Positions 1-8,502 of a DNA stretch of 63,148 bases are shown here, in pieces. The notes under the pieces are model-generated. The model had not been told where the DNA came from. It did not search any database and was given only the letters and a program-made list of their open reading frames with translations. The position numbers were made by a program, and so were the translations under genes. Origin of the DNA: Cytophagales bacterium. Lineage in GTDB: Bacteria > Bacteroidota > Bacteroidia > Cytophagales > Cyclobacteriaceae. How positions within the stretch are numbered: the stretch's first letter is position 1; the number at the start of each line of letters is the position of its first letter. The stretch is taken from positions 1 to 63,148 of the forward strand of contig DNTA01000009.1 in the NCBI GenBank assembly GCA_003500135.1, written 5' to 3'.

Positions 1-205
1 CATTCACAGACAGTGTAAAGAAGCAGAGTTATTTGTTACAATAGTAAACCTGGCAGCAATCAATATGGGGTCCTACATCTCACTAATCAAGTTGGTGAAG
101 TCCGGACGACTGAACAGAAAGGAGCGCGATCTAAAAATTGTACAACTGGATTTATTTACATTGAAGCGCAAGGGTGTTTTTCAAAAACTCGGAAAATCAC
201 CTTGA
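1..205 (+). CDS. C-terminal fragment of an unidentified protein
   Basis: An open frame runs in from the left edge (codon phase starting at base 2) for about 67 codons to a TGA at 203-205. The visible tail begins IHRQCKEAELFV and ends in a basic stretch, FTLKRKGVFQKLGKSP. It is rich in Lys, Arg, Leu and Ile and looks helical, with no catalytic motif that I recognise. The start and most of the gene lie outside the window, so no function is proposed. It could also be a chance open frame, but the lack of stops up to the edge and normal amino-acid composition favour a real gene end. Confidence 0.5.
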   Translation, partial: IHRQCKEAELFVTIVNLAAINMGSYISLIKLVKSGRLNRKERDLKIVQLDLFTLKRKGVFQKLGKSP

Positions 206-287
206 CCTTTAAATATAAGCCCCTTTTTTCCTATTTTAGAAGTTAGTCGGATGACAGTAATAAAGTAACAGATAGTTGAAAAAAAAA

Positions 288-320
288 TTGAACTTTTTCG
301 AAACAATGTTTTTACTTTTG
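288..320 (+). promoter_or_regulatory. Candidate promoter for the marR-pirin-yceI operon
   Basis: TACTTTTG at 313-320 matches the Bacteroidota -7 box TAnnTTTG. A TTG at 288-290 lies 22 bases upstream and could be the -33 element, although the spacing is at the long end. A second -7-like box, TAAATTTG at 334-341, sits only 5 bases before the ATG at 347. Motif matching only; not tested. Confidence 0.4.
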
Positions 321-321
321 A

Positions 322-331
322 TGTATATACA
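322..331 (+). promoter_or_regulatory. Perfect palindrome, candidate MarR autoregulatory operator
   Basis: TGTATATACA is a perfect 10-base palindrome lying between the candidate -7 box (313-320) and the marR start codon (347). MarR-family dimers typically bind A/T-rich inverted repeats overlapping or just downstream of their own promoter, so position and symmetry fit an autoregulatory site. An A/T-rich palindrome of this length can also occur by chance. Confidence 0.4.
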
Positions 332-346
332 ATTAAATTTGCGACA

Positions 347-820
347 ATGAAATTAGAGGAAGCCATACAGCAACAGAAATTTCGCAATCAGCGTGAGAAG
401 CTGATCGTGAACTTATTGTATACGGCCTCCTGGATCAAAACGGAATCGGGAAAAGTGCTGAAACAGCATGGGCTGAGTATTCCGTTGTTTAATGTGTTGC
501 GAATATTAAAAGGGCAAAATAGTTCGCCGGTAAGTGTATTGGAGATCCAACAGCGTATGCTGGATCAGCAGTCCAATGCTTCAAGGCTGGTAGATCGATT
601 GGTTAACAAAGGCCTGGCTCAGCGGGTGATCTGCAAGGAAGACCGCCGCAAAATGGATGTCAGCATAACGAATCAGGGATTAAAATTGCTAAATGACGTT
701 ATGCCCCAGATTGATGAAGAGCATGGGTACCTTGTTGGTCTTTCAGAAGAAGAACAAAAAGAGGCGAATGAACTGCTCGATAAAATGCGCACAAAAAAGG
801 AAGGAGAAATAAATGTCTGA
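347..820 (+). CDS. MarR family transcriptional regulator
   Basis: This 157-residue protein has the usual MarR length and layout. An N-terminal dimerisation helix region (about 1-45) is followed by a winged helix-turn-helix (about 60-110), with recognition-helix residues around SNASRLVDRL and a wing containing the family signature KEDRRKMDVSIT (97-108). A C-terminal helix completes the dimer interface. MarR proteins are usually dimeric repressors released by a small phenolic or oxidised ligand. The stop overlaps the pirin start by 8 bases, so the two genes are translationally coupled and YceI follows. The likely job is control of this three-gene unit and of itself through the palindrome at 322-331. 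The ligand cannot be read from the sequence. Confidence 0.9.
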   Translation: MKLEEAIQQQKFRNQREKLIVNLLYTASWIKTESGKVLKQHGLSIPLFNVLRILKGQNSSPVSVLEIQQRMLDQQSNASRLVDRLVNKGLAQRVICKEDRRKMDVSITNQGLKLLNDVMPQIDEEHGYLVGLSEEEQKEANELLDKMRTKKEGEINV

Positions 821-1556
821 ACAAGTAAAAACACAAAAGGGTAAAGTGATATTTCACGAAGCTGATAGCAGAGGTTTGGCCAATCACGGATGGCTTTTCT
901 CTCGTCATACATTCAGCTTTGCGAATTACTTTAATCCTGAAAGAGTTAATTTCGGCGCTTTACGTGTGATCAATGACGACATTGTAAAACCCGGAATGGG
1001 CTTTGGAACACACCCGCATAACAATATGGAAATCATATCAATCCCATTGCGTGGTGCGCTGGAACACAAAGACTCTACCGGAAACACGGAAGTTATTAAG
1101 ACCGGTGAGGTTCAGATTATGTCCGCTGGATCAGGTTTGACCCATTCGGAGTATAATCATTCGAAAACAGAGGAGGTAAACTTTTTACAGATCTGGGTGT
1201 TTCCAAAAGAGAAAAATATTGAACCCAGGTACGAACAGAAGATGTTTGACCTGGATAACAATGTTAACCGTTTTGTAAATGTTGTCGCCCCTGATAACGC
1301 TTCAGCCGTATGGATCAATCAGGATGCATGGTTTAGCCTTGGGAAATTTGATGAAGGACATATAGCATCCTACCGGTTGAACAGAAATGATAGCGGAGCC
1401 TACATTTTAATAATTGAAGGATCGGCAAAAATAAACGATCGGGAATTAAATGAAAAAGACGGATTAGGATTAACGGATATAAATGAGCTATCTATAGAAA
1501 GTATTTCAAACAGTAAGATACTTATTATGGAAGTACCAATGAATTACGAAGCATAA
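813..1556 (+). CDS. Pirin family protein (bicupin, YhhW-like)
   Basis: This 247-residue cytosolic bicupin has a clear pirin N-terminal domain: FGTHPHNNMEIISIPLRG around 65-81 and GSGLTHSEYN at 107-116. The probable metal ligands are His67, His69, His111 and Glu113, all present. The second cupin (about 150-245) is shorter and lacks obvious ligands, as in E. coli YhhW. Some pirins oxidise quercetin-like flavonols and others act as redox-sensing co-regulators; which applies here is unknown. A strong purine-rich ribosome site, AAGGAGA (801-807), lies inside the marR end. Coupling to a MarR regulator suggests induction by an aromatic or oxidative signal. Confidence 0.88.
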   Translation: MSEQVKTQKGKVIFHEADSRGLANHGWLFSRHTFSFANYFNPERVNFGALRVINDDIVKPGMGFGTHPHNNMEIISIPLRGALEHKDSTGNTEVIKTGEVQIMSAGSGLTHSEYNHSKTEEVNFLQIWVFPKEKNIEPRYEQKMFDLDNNVNRFVNVVAPDNASAVWINQDAWFSLGKFDEGHIASYRLNRNDSGAYILIIEGSAKINDRELNEKDGLGLTDINELSIESISNSKILIMEVPMNYEA

Positions 1557-1591
1557 ACAATCAATAACACTAAATCAAAACAAGTAAAATT

Positions 1592-2188
1592 ATGAAAACG
1601 AGAAATTTGATACTTTTAGCTGCATTTATTTGGGTAGCGCTCAGCGCATTTGCCCCTAATGCAAAAAACGAGTACAAAGCCAACAAAGAAGAGTCCAAGA
1701 TTGAATGGTTGGGCAAAAAAGTAACCGGTGAGCACAACGGCCACATCACGTTAAAAGATGGAACTCTTGAAATGGAAGATGGTAAACTTGTTGGTGGCGA
1801 ATTTGTCATCGATATGACTTCTATTACAAATGAAGACCTCAAAGACGAGGAATACAATGCCAAATTGGTTGGTCACCTGAAGTCAGATGATTTTTTTGGT
1901 GTTGAAACATACCCGACTGCTTCTTTTGTAATTACAGAAGTATCACAGAAAAGCAACACGAAATACGACATCAAAGGTGATCTTACCATTAAAGGTAAAA
2001 CCCACGCAATTGAGTTCCCTGCTGAAATCGTAATGCTTGATGATCAGGTTGTTTCCACTGCCACCATTATTATTGACAGATCTAAGTACGACGTAAAATA
2101 TGGTTCTGGTAGCTTCTTCGATGGCCTTGGCGACAAAATGATCTACGATGATTTTGAATTAAGTGTAAGGCTGGTAGCCAACAAATAA
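1592..2188 (+). CDS. YceI family periplasmic lipid-binding-like protein
   Basis: The 198-residue product starts with a Sec signal peptide (basic MKTR, hydrophobic LILLAAFIWVALSAFA), so it is exported. The mature part carries YceI hallmarks: EWLGKKVTGEHNG near residue 38-50, and HLKSDDFFGVETYPTASF around 95-112. The family forms a lipocalin-like barrel that binds polyisoprenoids or other amphiphiles; the ligand here is not evident. It lies 35 bases after pirin on the same strand and is followed by a hairpin terminator, so it closes the operon. Association of marR, pirin and yceI suggests a stress response, which is inference. Confidence 0.88.
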   Translation: MKTRNLILLAAFIWVALSAFAPNAKNEYKANKEESKIEWLGKKVTGEHNGHITLKDGTLEMEDGKLVGGEFVIDMTSITNEDLKDEEYNAKLVGHLKSDDFFGVETYPTASFVITEVSQKSNTKYDIKGDLTIKGKTHAIEFPAEIVMLDDQVVSTATIIIDRSKYDVKYGSGSFFDGLGDKMIYDDFELSVRLVANK

Positions 2189-2207
2189 TAAAAACCTTAT
2201 CACTTTT

Positions 2208-2235
2208 AAAGCCGTCCGGAAGGATGGCTTTTTTT
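2208..2235 (+). terminator. Intrinsic terminator after yceI
   Basis: A 10-base stem AAAGCCGTCC (2208-2217) pairs with GGATGGCTTT (2222-2231) with one G-U pair and a GGAA loop. It is followed by a T run to 2235. This is a standard rho-independent terminator 20 bases past the yceI stop. Confidence 0.85.
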
Positions 2236-2252
2236 ATGTCTGGGAATTATTT

Positions 2253-2285
2253 TTTGGCCATGACTTCCAAACATAGCTCACTTTG
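2253..2285 (+). promoter_or_regulatory. Candidate promoter for the lycopene cyclase operon
   Basis: TTTG at 2253-2256 and TCACTTTG at 2278-2285 are separated by 21 bases. This fits the Bacteroidota -33/-7 layout with one mismatch to TAnnTTTG. It lies 17 bases upstream of the ATG at 2303 and downstream of the yceI terminator. Confidence 0.42.
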
Positions 2286-2302
2286 CATAGTTTAACTGCG
2301 GA

Positions 2303-3475
2303 ATGTATCGGGATAAATTCGACATTATCATTGCAGGGGCCGGCTGTGCCGGTTTGTCACTCGCTTATAAAATCCACCTCCAATCAGAGCTGAAATTAAG
2401 GGTTTTATTAGTCGACAAAGACCCCAAAGAACACAATGACCGCACATGGAGTTTCTGGGAAAAATCCGATAACCTATTCAGTCCCATCGCGGCACGTGTT
2501 TGGGATCAAATTGAGTTTGGTAGCGCCCAATCCAATCATAAACTTTCGATTGCGCCTTATCAGTACAAGCTGATAAGAGGAATTGATTTTTACAATTTTA
2601 TTAAAAAAGCGCTGGGGCACGACCAGCGTTTTGAATGGCACATTGATGATATTCAACGCGTTGATAGTAACAACACTATTGCACAGGTTCACACAATTGA
2701 CCATACCTTCCAGGCAGAATGGGTCTTCAATAGTATCGTTGACAGACATCAAATGCGGAACCAACCTGCCATGTACCTGATGCAGCATTTTATCGGTTGG
2801 GAAGTCAAAACTTCCAGGGATTGTTTTGATGACGATATCCCGGTTTTTATGGACTTCAGTATAGCTCCGGGCCGTGAAACGCATTTCATGTATGTCCTTC
2901 CTTTTTCCAAAAATAAAGCCATTGTTGAATACACGGCTTTTTCGGAAGAACTGCTCTCTACTGAGGCATACGAAGAGGGGATCAGGTCGTATTTAAAAAA
3001 CAGATATAAATGCACGGATTTTGAGATCATTTCCAAAGAGCAGGGTATTATCCCAATGACTGATGCATATTTCCAGAGACAACCGCAACCCAGAGTGATC
3101 AATATTGGCACAGCCGGCGGAGACACCAGGGGATCGACAGGTTATACATTTCTAAATATACAATCGTCCACTGATGAAATAGTGGAACTATTGCTGCAGC
3201 ATAAAAAGCCTCTGCCTAAGGCATCGGTAAATTTAAAGTATCAGATCTACGACAGCACCTTATTAAGAGTACTTCACGAAAGAAAAATTGCCGGAGCCTC
3301 AGTATTTGATATTCTCTTCCAGAATAATAAGACCACTGATCTTTTGGCATTTTTAGATAACTCGTCAAATATTTTGACCGATCTGAAGATTATGACATCA
3401 GTGCCTATACATATTTTTTTACCTGCTGCACTTAAGAGTTTCGGAAAACATATTCCAAGGCTTTTTAAAAAATAA
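2303..3475 (+). CDS. crtY: Lycopene cyclase family flavoprotein (CrtY/CrtL type)
   Basis: This 390-residue protein begins with a Rossmann FAD/NAD-binding motif, DIIIAGAGCAGLSLAYKI (7-24), followed by VLLVDKD and the cyclase signature NDRTWSFWEK around 45-54. Further on is GTAGGDTRGSTGYTF, typical of lycopene beta-cyclases. The family closes the linear ends of lycopene to beta-rings, giving beta-carotene, in a non-net-redox reaction that needs reduced flavin. Length matches the family (about 380-400). The next gene is a short-chain prenyl synthase, which supports a carotenoid role. No other crt gene lies in the window, so the rest of the pathway must be elsewhere. Whether it makes one or two beta-rings cannot be told. 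Confidence 0.85.
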   Translation: MYRDKFDIIIAGAGCAGLSLAYKIHLQSELKLRVLLVDKDPKEHNDRTWSFWEKSDNLFSPIAARVWDQIEFGSAQSNHKLSIAPYQYKLIRGIDFYNFIKKALGHDQRFEWHIDDIQRVDSNNTIAQVHTIDHTFQAEWVFNSIVDRHQMRNQPAMYLMQHFIGWEVKTSRDCFDDDIPVFMDFSIAPGRETHFMYVLPFSKNKAIVEYTAFSEELLSTEAYEEGIRSYLKNRYKCTDFEIISKEQGIIPMTDAYFQRQPQPRVINIGTAGGDTRGSTGYTFLNIQSSTDEIVELLLQHKKPLPKASVNLKYQIYDSTLLRVLHERKIAGASVFDILFQNNKTTDLLAFLDNSSNILTDLKIMTSVPIHIFLPAALKSFGKHIPRLFKK

Positions 3476-3526
3476 TACCTTTTGAAAACCGATGGTTTTT
3501 ATAGCTTTGTTCCAGATATACGCATT

Positions 3527-4504
3527 ATGAACCAAAATATTAAAGATCAAATACAGGCAATCAATCAGTATATTGATACACTCGCCTATGGTGAACACCC
3601 CAATGAACTTTATGAACCTTTAAGATATATCATGTCGCTGGGCGGAAAGCGGCTCAGACCATTACTATGCCTGCTGAGTTACCAGTTGTTTCAAAAGGAC
3701 TGGGAAAGAATATTGCCACAAGCTACATCTATAGAAGTTTTCCATAATTTCACACTCATGCACGACGATATTATGGATGACGCTCCCCTGCGCAGAGGAA
3801 AGCCTACCGTGCATGAAAAGTGGAACGACAGCACGGCCATCTTATCCGGCGACGTGATGCTGGTAAAGGCATATGACCTGTTACTGGATGGCCTATCTAT
3901 TGACCCGGCACAAACGATCAGGAGGTTCAACAAATGCGCTGCGGAGGTTTGTGAAGGTCAGCAGATCGATATGAACTTTGAAAGTGACGACAATGTTGAT
4001 ATTGATAACTACATTGAAATGATCCGTCTGAAAACCGCTGTTTTATTGGGTTATAGCCTTGAACTGGGCGCCTTATTGGCTCAAGCAGATCAAAACACTT
4101 CTGATCAATTGCGCCAATTTGGTGAACTGATCGGGATTGGTTTTCAATTGAAAGATGATCTGCTGGACGTATATGCCGACCAGGGTAAATTTGGCAAACA
4201 GGCAGGCGGCGATATCATAGCTAATAAAAAAACCTTTCTCCTGCTAACTGCACTACAACTGGCAGATGATAACCAGCGCATAACACTGAACGAATGGGTT
4301 CAAAAAACTGAGTTTAATGCTGAGGAAAAAGTCAACCAGGTAACAGCCATTTATGATGAAATGGGCATCAGGGAGCTCACCTTAAAAAAAATGAATGAAT
4401 ATTTTGATAAAGGCTTATCTTTGCTCCAACAAATTTCAGCATCCGACACAGTCAAACAAAACATAATTGAGTTTACGCAATATCTAATAGATCGCGATAA
4501 ATAA
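3527..4504 (+). CDS. Polyprenyl diphosphate synthase, short-chain (FPP/GGPP type)
   Basis: I start the gene at ATG 3527 (325 residues) rather than the in-frame TTG at 3482, because family similarity begins at MNQNIKDQIQ. The first aspartate-rich motif is HDDIMDD (Asp80, Asp81, Asp84) and the second is KDDLLD; both bind Mg-diphosphate. GGKRLRP near 39-45 binds isopentenyl diphosphate. It condenses IPP onto allylic diphosphates. Phe75, five residues before the first motif, is a bulky residue of the kind known to cap chain length near C15-C20. That fits supply of GGPP to carotenoids, although a quinone-chain synthase cannot be excluded. It follows the cyclase by about 50 bases and its stop overlaps the rhomboid start (TAATG). 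Confidence 0.85.
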   Translation: MNQNIKDQIQAINQYIDTLAYGEHPNELYEPLRYIMSLGGKRLRPLLCLLSYQLFQKDWERILPQATSIEVFHNFTLMHDDIMDDAPLRRGKPTVHEKWNDSTAILSGDVMLVKAYDLLLDGLSIDPAQTIRRFNKCAAEVCEGQQIDMNFESDDNVDIDNYIEMIRLKTAVLLGYSLELGALLAQADQNTSDQLRQFGELIGIGFQLKDDLLDVYADQGKFGKQAGGDIIANKKTFLLLTALQLADDNQRITLNEWVQKTEFNAEEKVNQVTAIYDEMGIRELTLKKMNEYFDKGLSLLQQISASDTVKQNIIEFTQYLIDRDK

Positions 4505-5121
4505 TGGTTCTTACGCTTGCCAGCATAGCTATTGTATCTATAGTTACCATATACAGTTGGAACAATCAACCTGTCATACGCAGATTCATTTTCAACCCAT
4601 ATATGGTAGAGCAGAACAACGAGTATTATCGATTTCTCACCTCGGGCTTTTTACATAAAGATATTGCGCACCTGCTTTTCAATATGCTGGCCCTATACTT
4701 TTTTGGCGTTGTGGTTGAAGATATTTACACCTATTATTATGAAAACCTGGGTTACCTGTTTTATATCCTGCTCTTTTACGGTGGAATGATCATTGCCGAT
4801 ATACCCACCTATTTCAAACACCGCCAGGACCCCTATTACAACTCGTTGGGCGCCTCGGGTGGCGTATCTGCTGTGCTGTTTTCAGCTATACTTTTCCGGC
4901 CAACTTCTTCTATTTGTCTATATGGTATTCTTTGTCTTCCTGCATTTATAATGGGCGCGCTTTACATCATTTATTCCTACTACCAGGGCAGGCGCTCATC
5001 CGATGGTATTAATCACAATGCTCACCTATTTGGCGCCCTTTATGGCATTGCTTTTACGGTCATTATAAAACCAGATGTTATTATTTCTTTTTTCAACAAA
5101 ATATCCAATTGGAGCTGGTAA
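4504..5121 (+). CDS. Rhomboid family intramembrane serine protease
   Basis: The 205-residue polytopic membrane protein has about six hydrophobic segments. The catalytic Ser118 lies in LGASGGVSAV and the catalytic His174 in HNAHLFGALYG. HKDIAHLLFNML places His56 and Asn60 four residues apart, like His150 and Asn154 of GlpG, which form the oxyanion hole. All core residues are therefore present and the enzyme should be active. Rhomboids cut transmembrane substrates within the bilayer. The start overlaps the prenyl synthase stop by one base, so it is cotranscribed and coupled; the functional link with isoprenoid synthesis is unclear. The N-terminal helix and short cytoplasmic tails match the minimal six-helix bacterial type. 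Confidence 0.9.
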   Translation: MVLTLASIAIVSIVTIYSWNNQPVIRRFIFNPYMVEQNNEYYRFLTSGFLHKDIAHLLFNMLALYFFGVVVEDIYTYYYENLGYLFYILLFYGGMIIADIPTYFKHRQDPYYNSLGASGGVSAVLFSAILFRPTSSICLYGILCLPAFIMGALYIIYSYYQGRRSSDGINHNAHLFGALYGIAFTVIIKPDVIISFFNKISNWSW

Positions 5122-5215
5122 GTAATTGCCTTTAAAAAAATAGGTGCGAGTTCAAGTTCTTTCGTAAATTGCCATTGCAAATGGGCGCTTTTGATAAAAA
5201 AACTTTTCACCCTTC

Positions 5216-6241
5216 ATGACCAAACATAACGCCAGTATATTACTCATCGATGACGACCCGGATATTTTATTGGCGGCAAAGTTTTTATTGAAAAAGCATT
5301 TCACCAAAATAAAAGCAACGAGCAAACCGTATGAAGTGCCCGAAATCTTACAAAATGAATTTTATGATATAATACTGCTGGACCTCAACTACTCAGCAGG
5401 CGCTACCAGCGGTCAGGAAGGCTTTCAGTTACTGGGCAAAATCAAGAATATTACGCCTGATGTAAAAGTGATCATGATGACCGCGTATGGCGATATTGAC
5501 CTGGCCATCAGAGCGATGAAAGAGGGAGCGGAAGATTTTATTGTTAAGCCCTGGGATAACTCAAAGCTAATTGCCACCGTGGTTTCTGCCTTCAAGAAAA
5601 AAGTATCTCAAAATCATAAACCACTACCGGTTACGGGAATCACTCCTGAGCGTAGAACAGAATTATTTTCCGAAGAGGAGCGTATTTTTATGTTTCTCGA
5701 CATCAACTCCAGTACGTCCATAGCAGAAACCCTGGGCCATGTAAAGTACTTCCAGTTGTTACAGGAATTCTTCGAAGATATCGCTGCGCCCATCAACAAC
5801 CGAAATGGACAGATTTATCAGTATGTCGGGGATGAAGTGGTAATTACCTGGGACCTGGAAGAAGGCCTGAAAAATCAAAATTGCCTAAGATGTTTCTTTG
5901 ATATAAAATTTCAGGTACAAAATGCTGCGGAAAAATACGAACAGCTTTTTGGCCTTGTTCCCACTTTCAAAGCAGGGCTTCATTTTGGCCGGGTAAGTAC
6001 CGGGGTTGTAGGCACCATTAAAAAAGAGGTGATCTACACCGGTGATGTATTAAACACCACTTCGCGTCTTGAAGGCCTTTGTCATACATATGGTCAGGAA
6101 CTACTTGTATCCAAAGATCTCGTGGACCTGCTATCACTAAATGAACATTTCAGCATTGAAAGAATTGGTAATACTGCCTTACGCGGTAAACTTACCAACG
6201 TTGTCATCTTTACTGTACAGCCAATACTTAGTGAGGGCTAA
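5216..6241 (+). CDS. Response-regulator receiver domain fused to a class III nucleotidyl cyclase
   Basis: The 341-residue protein has an N-terminal receiver domain (1-125): acidic pocket IDDDPD (11-16), phosphoacceptor Asp56 in LLDLN, and conserved Lys111 in IVKPW. The domain resembles receivers of NtrC-type regulators. A class III cyclase domain follows (about 155-338). Metal-binding Asp162 (FLDINSST) and Asp206 (VGDEVV) are present, as are transition-state residues Asn280 and Arg284 in GDVLNTTSRLEG. The purine-selecting positions are Gln202 and probably Ile273, instead of the Lys with Asp/Thr of adenylyl cyclases or Glu with Cys of guanylyl cyclases. The product is therefore uncertain. No partner histidine kinase is adjacent. 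Its stop overlaps the stop of the convergent ABC permease gene. Confidence 0.88.
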   Translation: MTKHNASILLIDDDPDILLAAKFLLKKHFTKIKATSKPYEVPEILQNEFYDIILLDLNYSAGATSGQEGFQLLGKIKNITPDVKVIMMTAYGDIDLAIRAMKEGAEDFIVKPWDNSKLIATVVSAFKKKVSQNHKPLPVTGITPERRTELFSEEERIFMFLDINSSTSIAETLGHVKYFQLLQEFFEDIAAPINNRNGQIYQYVGDEVVITWDLEEGLKNQNCLRCFFDIKFQVQNAAEKYEQLFGLVPTFKAGLHFGRVSTGVVGTIKKEVIYTGDVLNTTSRLEGLCHTYGQELLVSKDLVDLLSLNEHFSIERIGNTALRGKLTNVVIFTVQPILSEG

Positions 6242-7539
6242 TATTTAATGGTAAACCATCTGGCCAGGGTCTTATAGTTTACCTTTGACCCATGCATTAA
6301 TATACCTACACGATAAATTCGGGCAGCCAACCAGGTAGTAAATACAAATCCACCTACCAATGCTAGCATGGAAAGCACAAGCTCCCATAATGATGGGTCA
6401 AATGGCAACCGCATCATCATAATAACCGGGGATGTAAATGGTATTACTGAAAGCCAGAATGCCACCGGTCCATGTGGCTCTTTAATGACTGCAGTAATCA
6501 TCACTATCGCCACAAGTAGTGGCAAAGTGACTGGAAACTGAAATTGTTGGGCTTCCTGGTCGCTGTCAACTGCCGATCCGATAGCAGCGAATAAAGAACC
6601 GTATAAGAGGTATGCCCCAAGAAAATAGAACAAAAACAACAGCCCGATCTGTAGAAAATTTACTGAATCAAGCGCCTTTGTTATTTCACTGGATAAACCG
6701 TTATCAGAAGCTGACTGCATAGCTTCTGTTGTTGCCACATTATTTGCCATGGACGGATCGCCTCCTAGCCCAAATACACTAACAATAACCACATAGAGAC
6801 CGAAGCTAAGCACTACCCAAATTAAGAACTGGGTAAGCCCTACTCCTCCAATTCCAACAATTTTACCCATCATAAGCTGCATTGGACGTACTGATGATAT
6901 GACCACCTCTACAATACGGTTCGCTTTTTCCTCAATCACTCCCCGCATGGTCATGATACCGTAGTAAAAAATGAAGAAATATATTAAAAAGGCCGAAATG
7001 TATCCGACAGCCGTAGGCGCCCAGGTACTTACTGATTTTTCCTCGCCTTGTGCCAGGTTGATCGATTCGATATTCACCCTTGATTTGGCAGCCTCCAGTG
7101 CCTGAGGATCAATGCCTTTCTCCAGCAAACGTATCCTTTCAATCTCCTTGTTCACATTGGCCTCAATGCTAGATATCACTTCAAGGCTTGGGTTTTTTTC
7201 TACATAAAACTTAATGCCTTCCGGTTGCTCCAAAGCTATGGCTGGTATATAAAGCAATCCATAAAAGTCGCCGGTTTTCAGATCCTCTTTTGCCATGTCC
7301 AGGGCAGAATCTATATATCTGAATTTGAGTGATTCGGTTTCATTGAATTTTCCTTCAAACATACCGCTCTCATCTACCACTTCCACTACTTTTACATCGC
7401 CTTCCTGTGTAGCTAACCATATCGGGACCACCATGATCAGGCTAAACAAAATAGGCCCTAAAATACTCATGATGATAAATGATTTTTTGCGTACCCGTGT
7501 GGTGTATTCGCGTGCCGCTATGAGATTGATCTTACTCAT
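6238..7539 (-). CDS. ABC-2 family permease (NatB-like)
   Basis: This 433-residue membrane protein has one N-terminal helix (about 20-45), a long extracytoplasmic region (about 46-175) and then five or six helices (about 180-425). This is the arrangement of NatB and related sodium or multidrug export permeases. The motif MRGVIEEKANRIVEVVISSVRP after the second helix is the typical coupling segment of this family. It partners the ATPase encoded just upstream, whose stop overlaps its start by 8 bases. The substrate is unknown; sodium extrusion is only one possibility. The gene ends inside the convergent cyclase gene end, with overlapping stop codons. Confidence 0.88.
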   Translation of the reverse strand: MSKINLIAAREYTTRVRKKSFIIMSILGPILFSLIMVVPIWLATQEGDVKVVEVVDESGMFEGKFNETESLKFRYIDSALDMAKEDLKTGDFYGLLYIPAIALEQPEGIKFYVEKNPSLEVISSIEANVNKEIERIRLLEKGIDPQALEAAKSRVNIESINLAQGEEKSVSTWAPTAVGYISAFLIYFFIFYYGIMTMRGVIEEKANRIVEVVISSVRPMQLMMGKIVGIGGVGLTQFLIWVVLSFGLYVVIVSVFGLGGDPSMANNVATTEAMQSASDNGLSSEITKALDSVNFLQIGLLFLFYFLGAYLLYGSLFAAIGSAVDSDQEAQQFQFPVTLPLLVAIVMITAVIKEPHGPVAFWLSVIPFTSPVIMMMRLPFDPSLWELVLSMLALVGGFVFTTWLAARIYRVGILMHGSKVNYKTLARWFTIKY

Positions 7540-8446
7540 GGTCGTTTTGGGTTACCTCTTTAATAAAAATATCATGGATAGTCGGAATGCGCTCCCTGAA
7601 TGAAATGATTTCAGTCTTATCGGCAATCTGCCTCAATGCTGCATTGATATCATCATCGGGAAGGTGGATTATGGACTGATAATTCAATTCTTTGGTTTTA
7701 TCCTGGCTCAATAATTTTAAACCTCCATTATCAGAGATCTCAAATGGCGACCTATGGAACAATTCGAAAGTATGATCCCTGAACTTTTCTTTTATTACCT
7801 TTTTTTGTCCTTCAAGTACCAGTTTAGATTTGTGTATCAGTGCAATATCATCACACAGTTCCTCCACTGACTCCATTCTATGCGTTGAAAATATAACGGT
7901 AGTGCCTGCTTCACGCAGTTTAAGAATCTCATTTTTAATGTGATCTGCATTTACCGGATCAAAGCCCGAAAATGGTTCGTCGAGAATAATAAGGCTGGGC
8001 TGATGTAAAACTGTGGCTATAAACTGTACCTTCTGCTGCATGCCCTTCGATAGGTCCTCTACCTTTTTATTCCACCATCCTTTCATTTCAAATCGGATCA
8101 TCCAATCCTTGATCTGCTCCAATGCTTTGTCTTTGGGAATACTTTTTAGCTGGGCAAGGTAGAGCAATTGTTCTCCTACCTTCATTTTTTTATATAAGCC
8201 GCGCTCTTCGGGTAAATAGCCGACATTGGCAATATGGCCGGTATTGATTTTTTCGCCTTTGAATAAAACTTCGCCCTGATCGGCAAAATAAATCTGATTG
8301 ACTATGCGAATCAGTGTTGTTTTCCCGGCACCATTTGGACCCAGTAATCCAAATATTGATTTCTCAGGAACATCAAGACTCACATTGTCAAGCGCCTTAT
8401 ATTCACCAAAATATTTGGTAATATTCTGTACAGTTAGTAACGCCAC
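7532..8446 (-). CDS. ABC transporter ATP-binding protein (NatA-like)
   Basis: The 304-residue ATPase has Walker A GPNGAGKTT (about 37-45), signature LSKGMQQKVQF, Walker B LIILDEPFSGFDP and the H-loop FSTHRM, all intact. A C-terminal extension of about 90 residues (220-304) is typical of NatA/BcrA-like subunits paired with ABC-2 permeases. It starts with GTG at 8446: an in-frame stop immediately precedes this codon and no ATG is available before the domain. It is cotranscribed with the permease (8-base overlap) and forms a two-subunit exporter with it at the inner membrane. Confidence 0.9.
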   Translation of the reverse strand: MALLTVQNITKYFGEYKALDNVSLDVPEKSIFGLLGPNGAGKTTLIRIVNQIYFADQGEVLFKGEKINTGHIANVGYLPEERGLYKKMKVGEQLLYLAQLKSIPKDKALEQIKDWMIRFEMKGWWNKKVEDLSKGMQQKVQFIATVLHQPSLIILDEPFSGFDPVNADHIKNEILKLREAGTTVIFSTHRMESVEELCDDIALIHKSKLVLEGQKKVIKEKFRDHTFELFHRSPFEISDNGGLKLLSQDKTKELNYQSIIHLPDDDINAALRQIADKTEIISFRERIPTIHDIFIKEVTQNDHE

Positions 8447-8502
8447 ATTTTAAGAGTTTAATTCAAAATGCGAACATAAAGTGAATTCTAATAAAAAGCC
8501 AA

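Noticed and set aside
2303..5121. A complete carotenoid gene cluster
   Set aside because: Only the cyclase and a prenyl synthase are present; no phytoene synthase or desaturase lies in the window.
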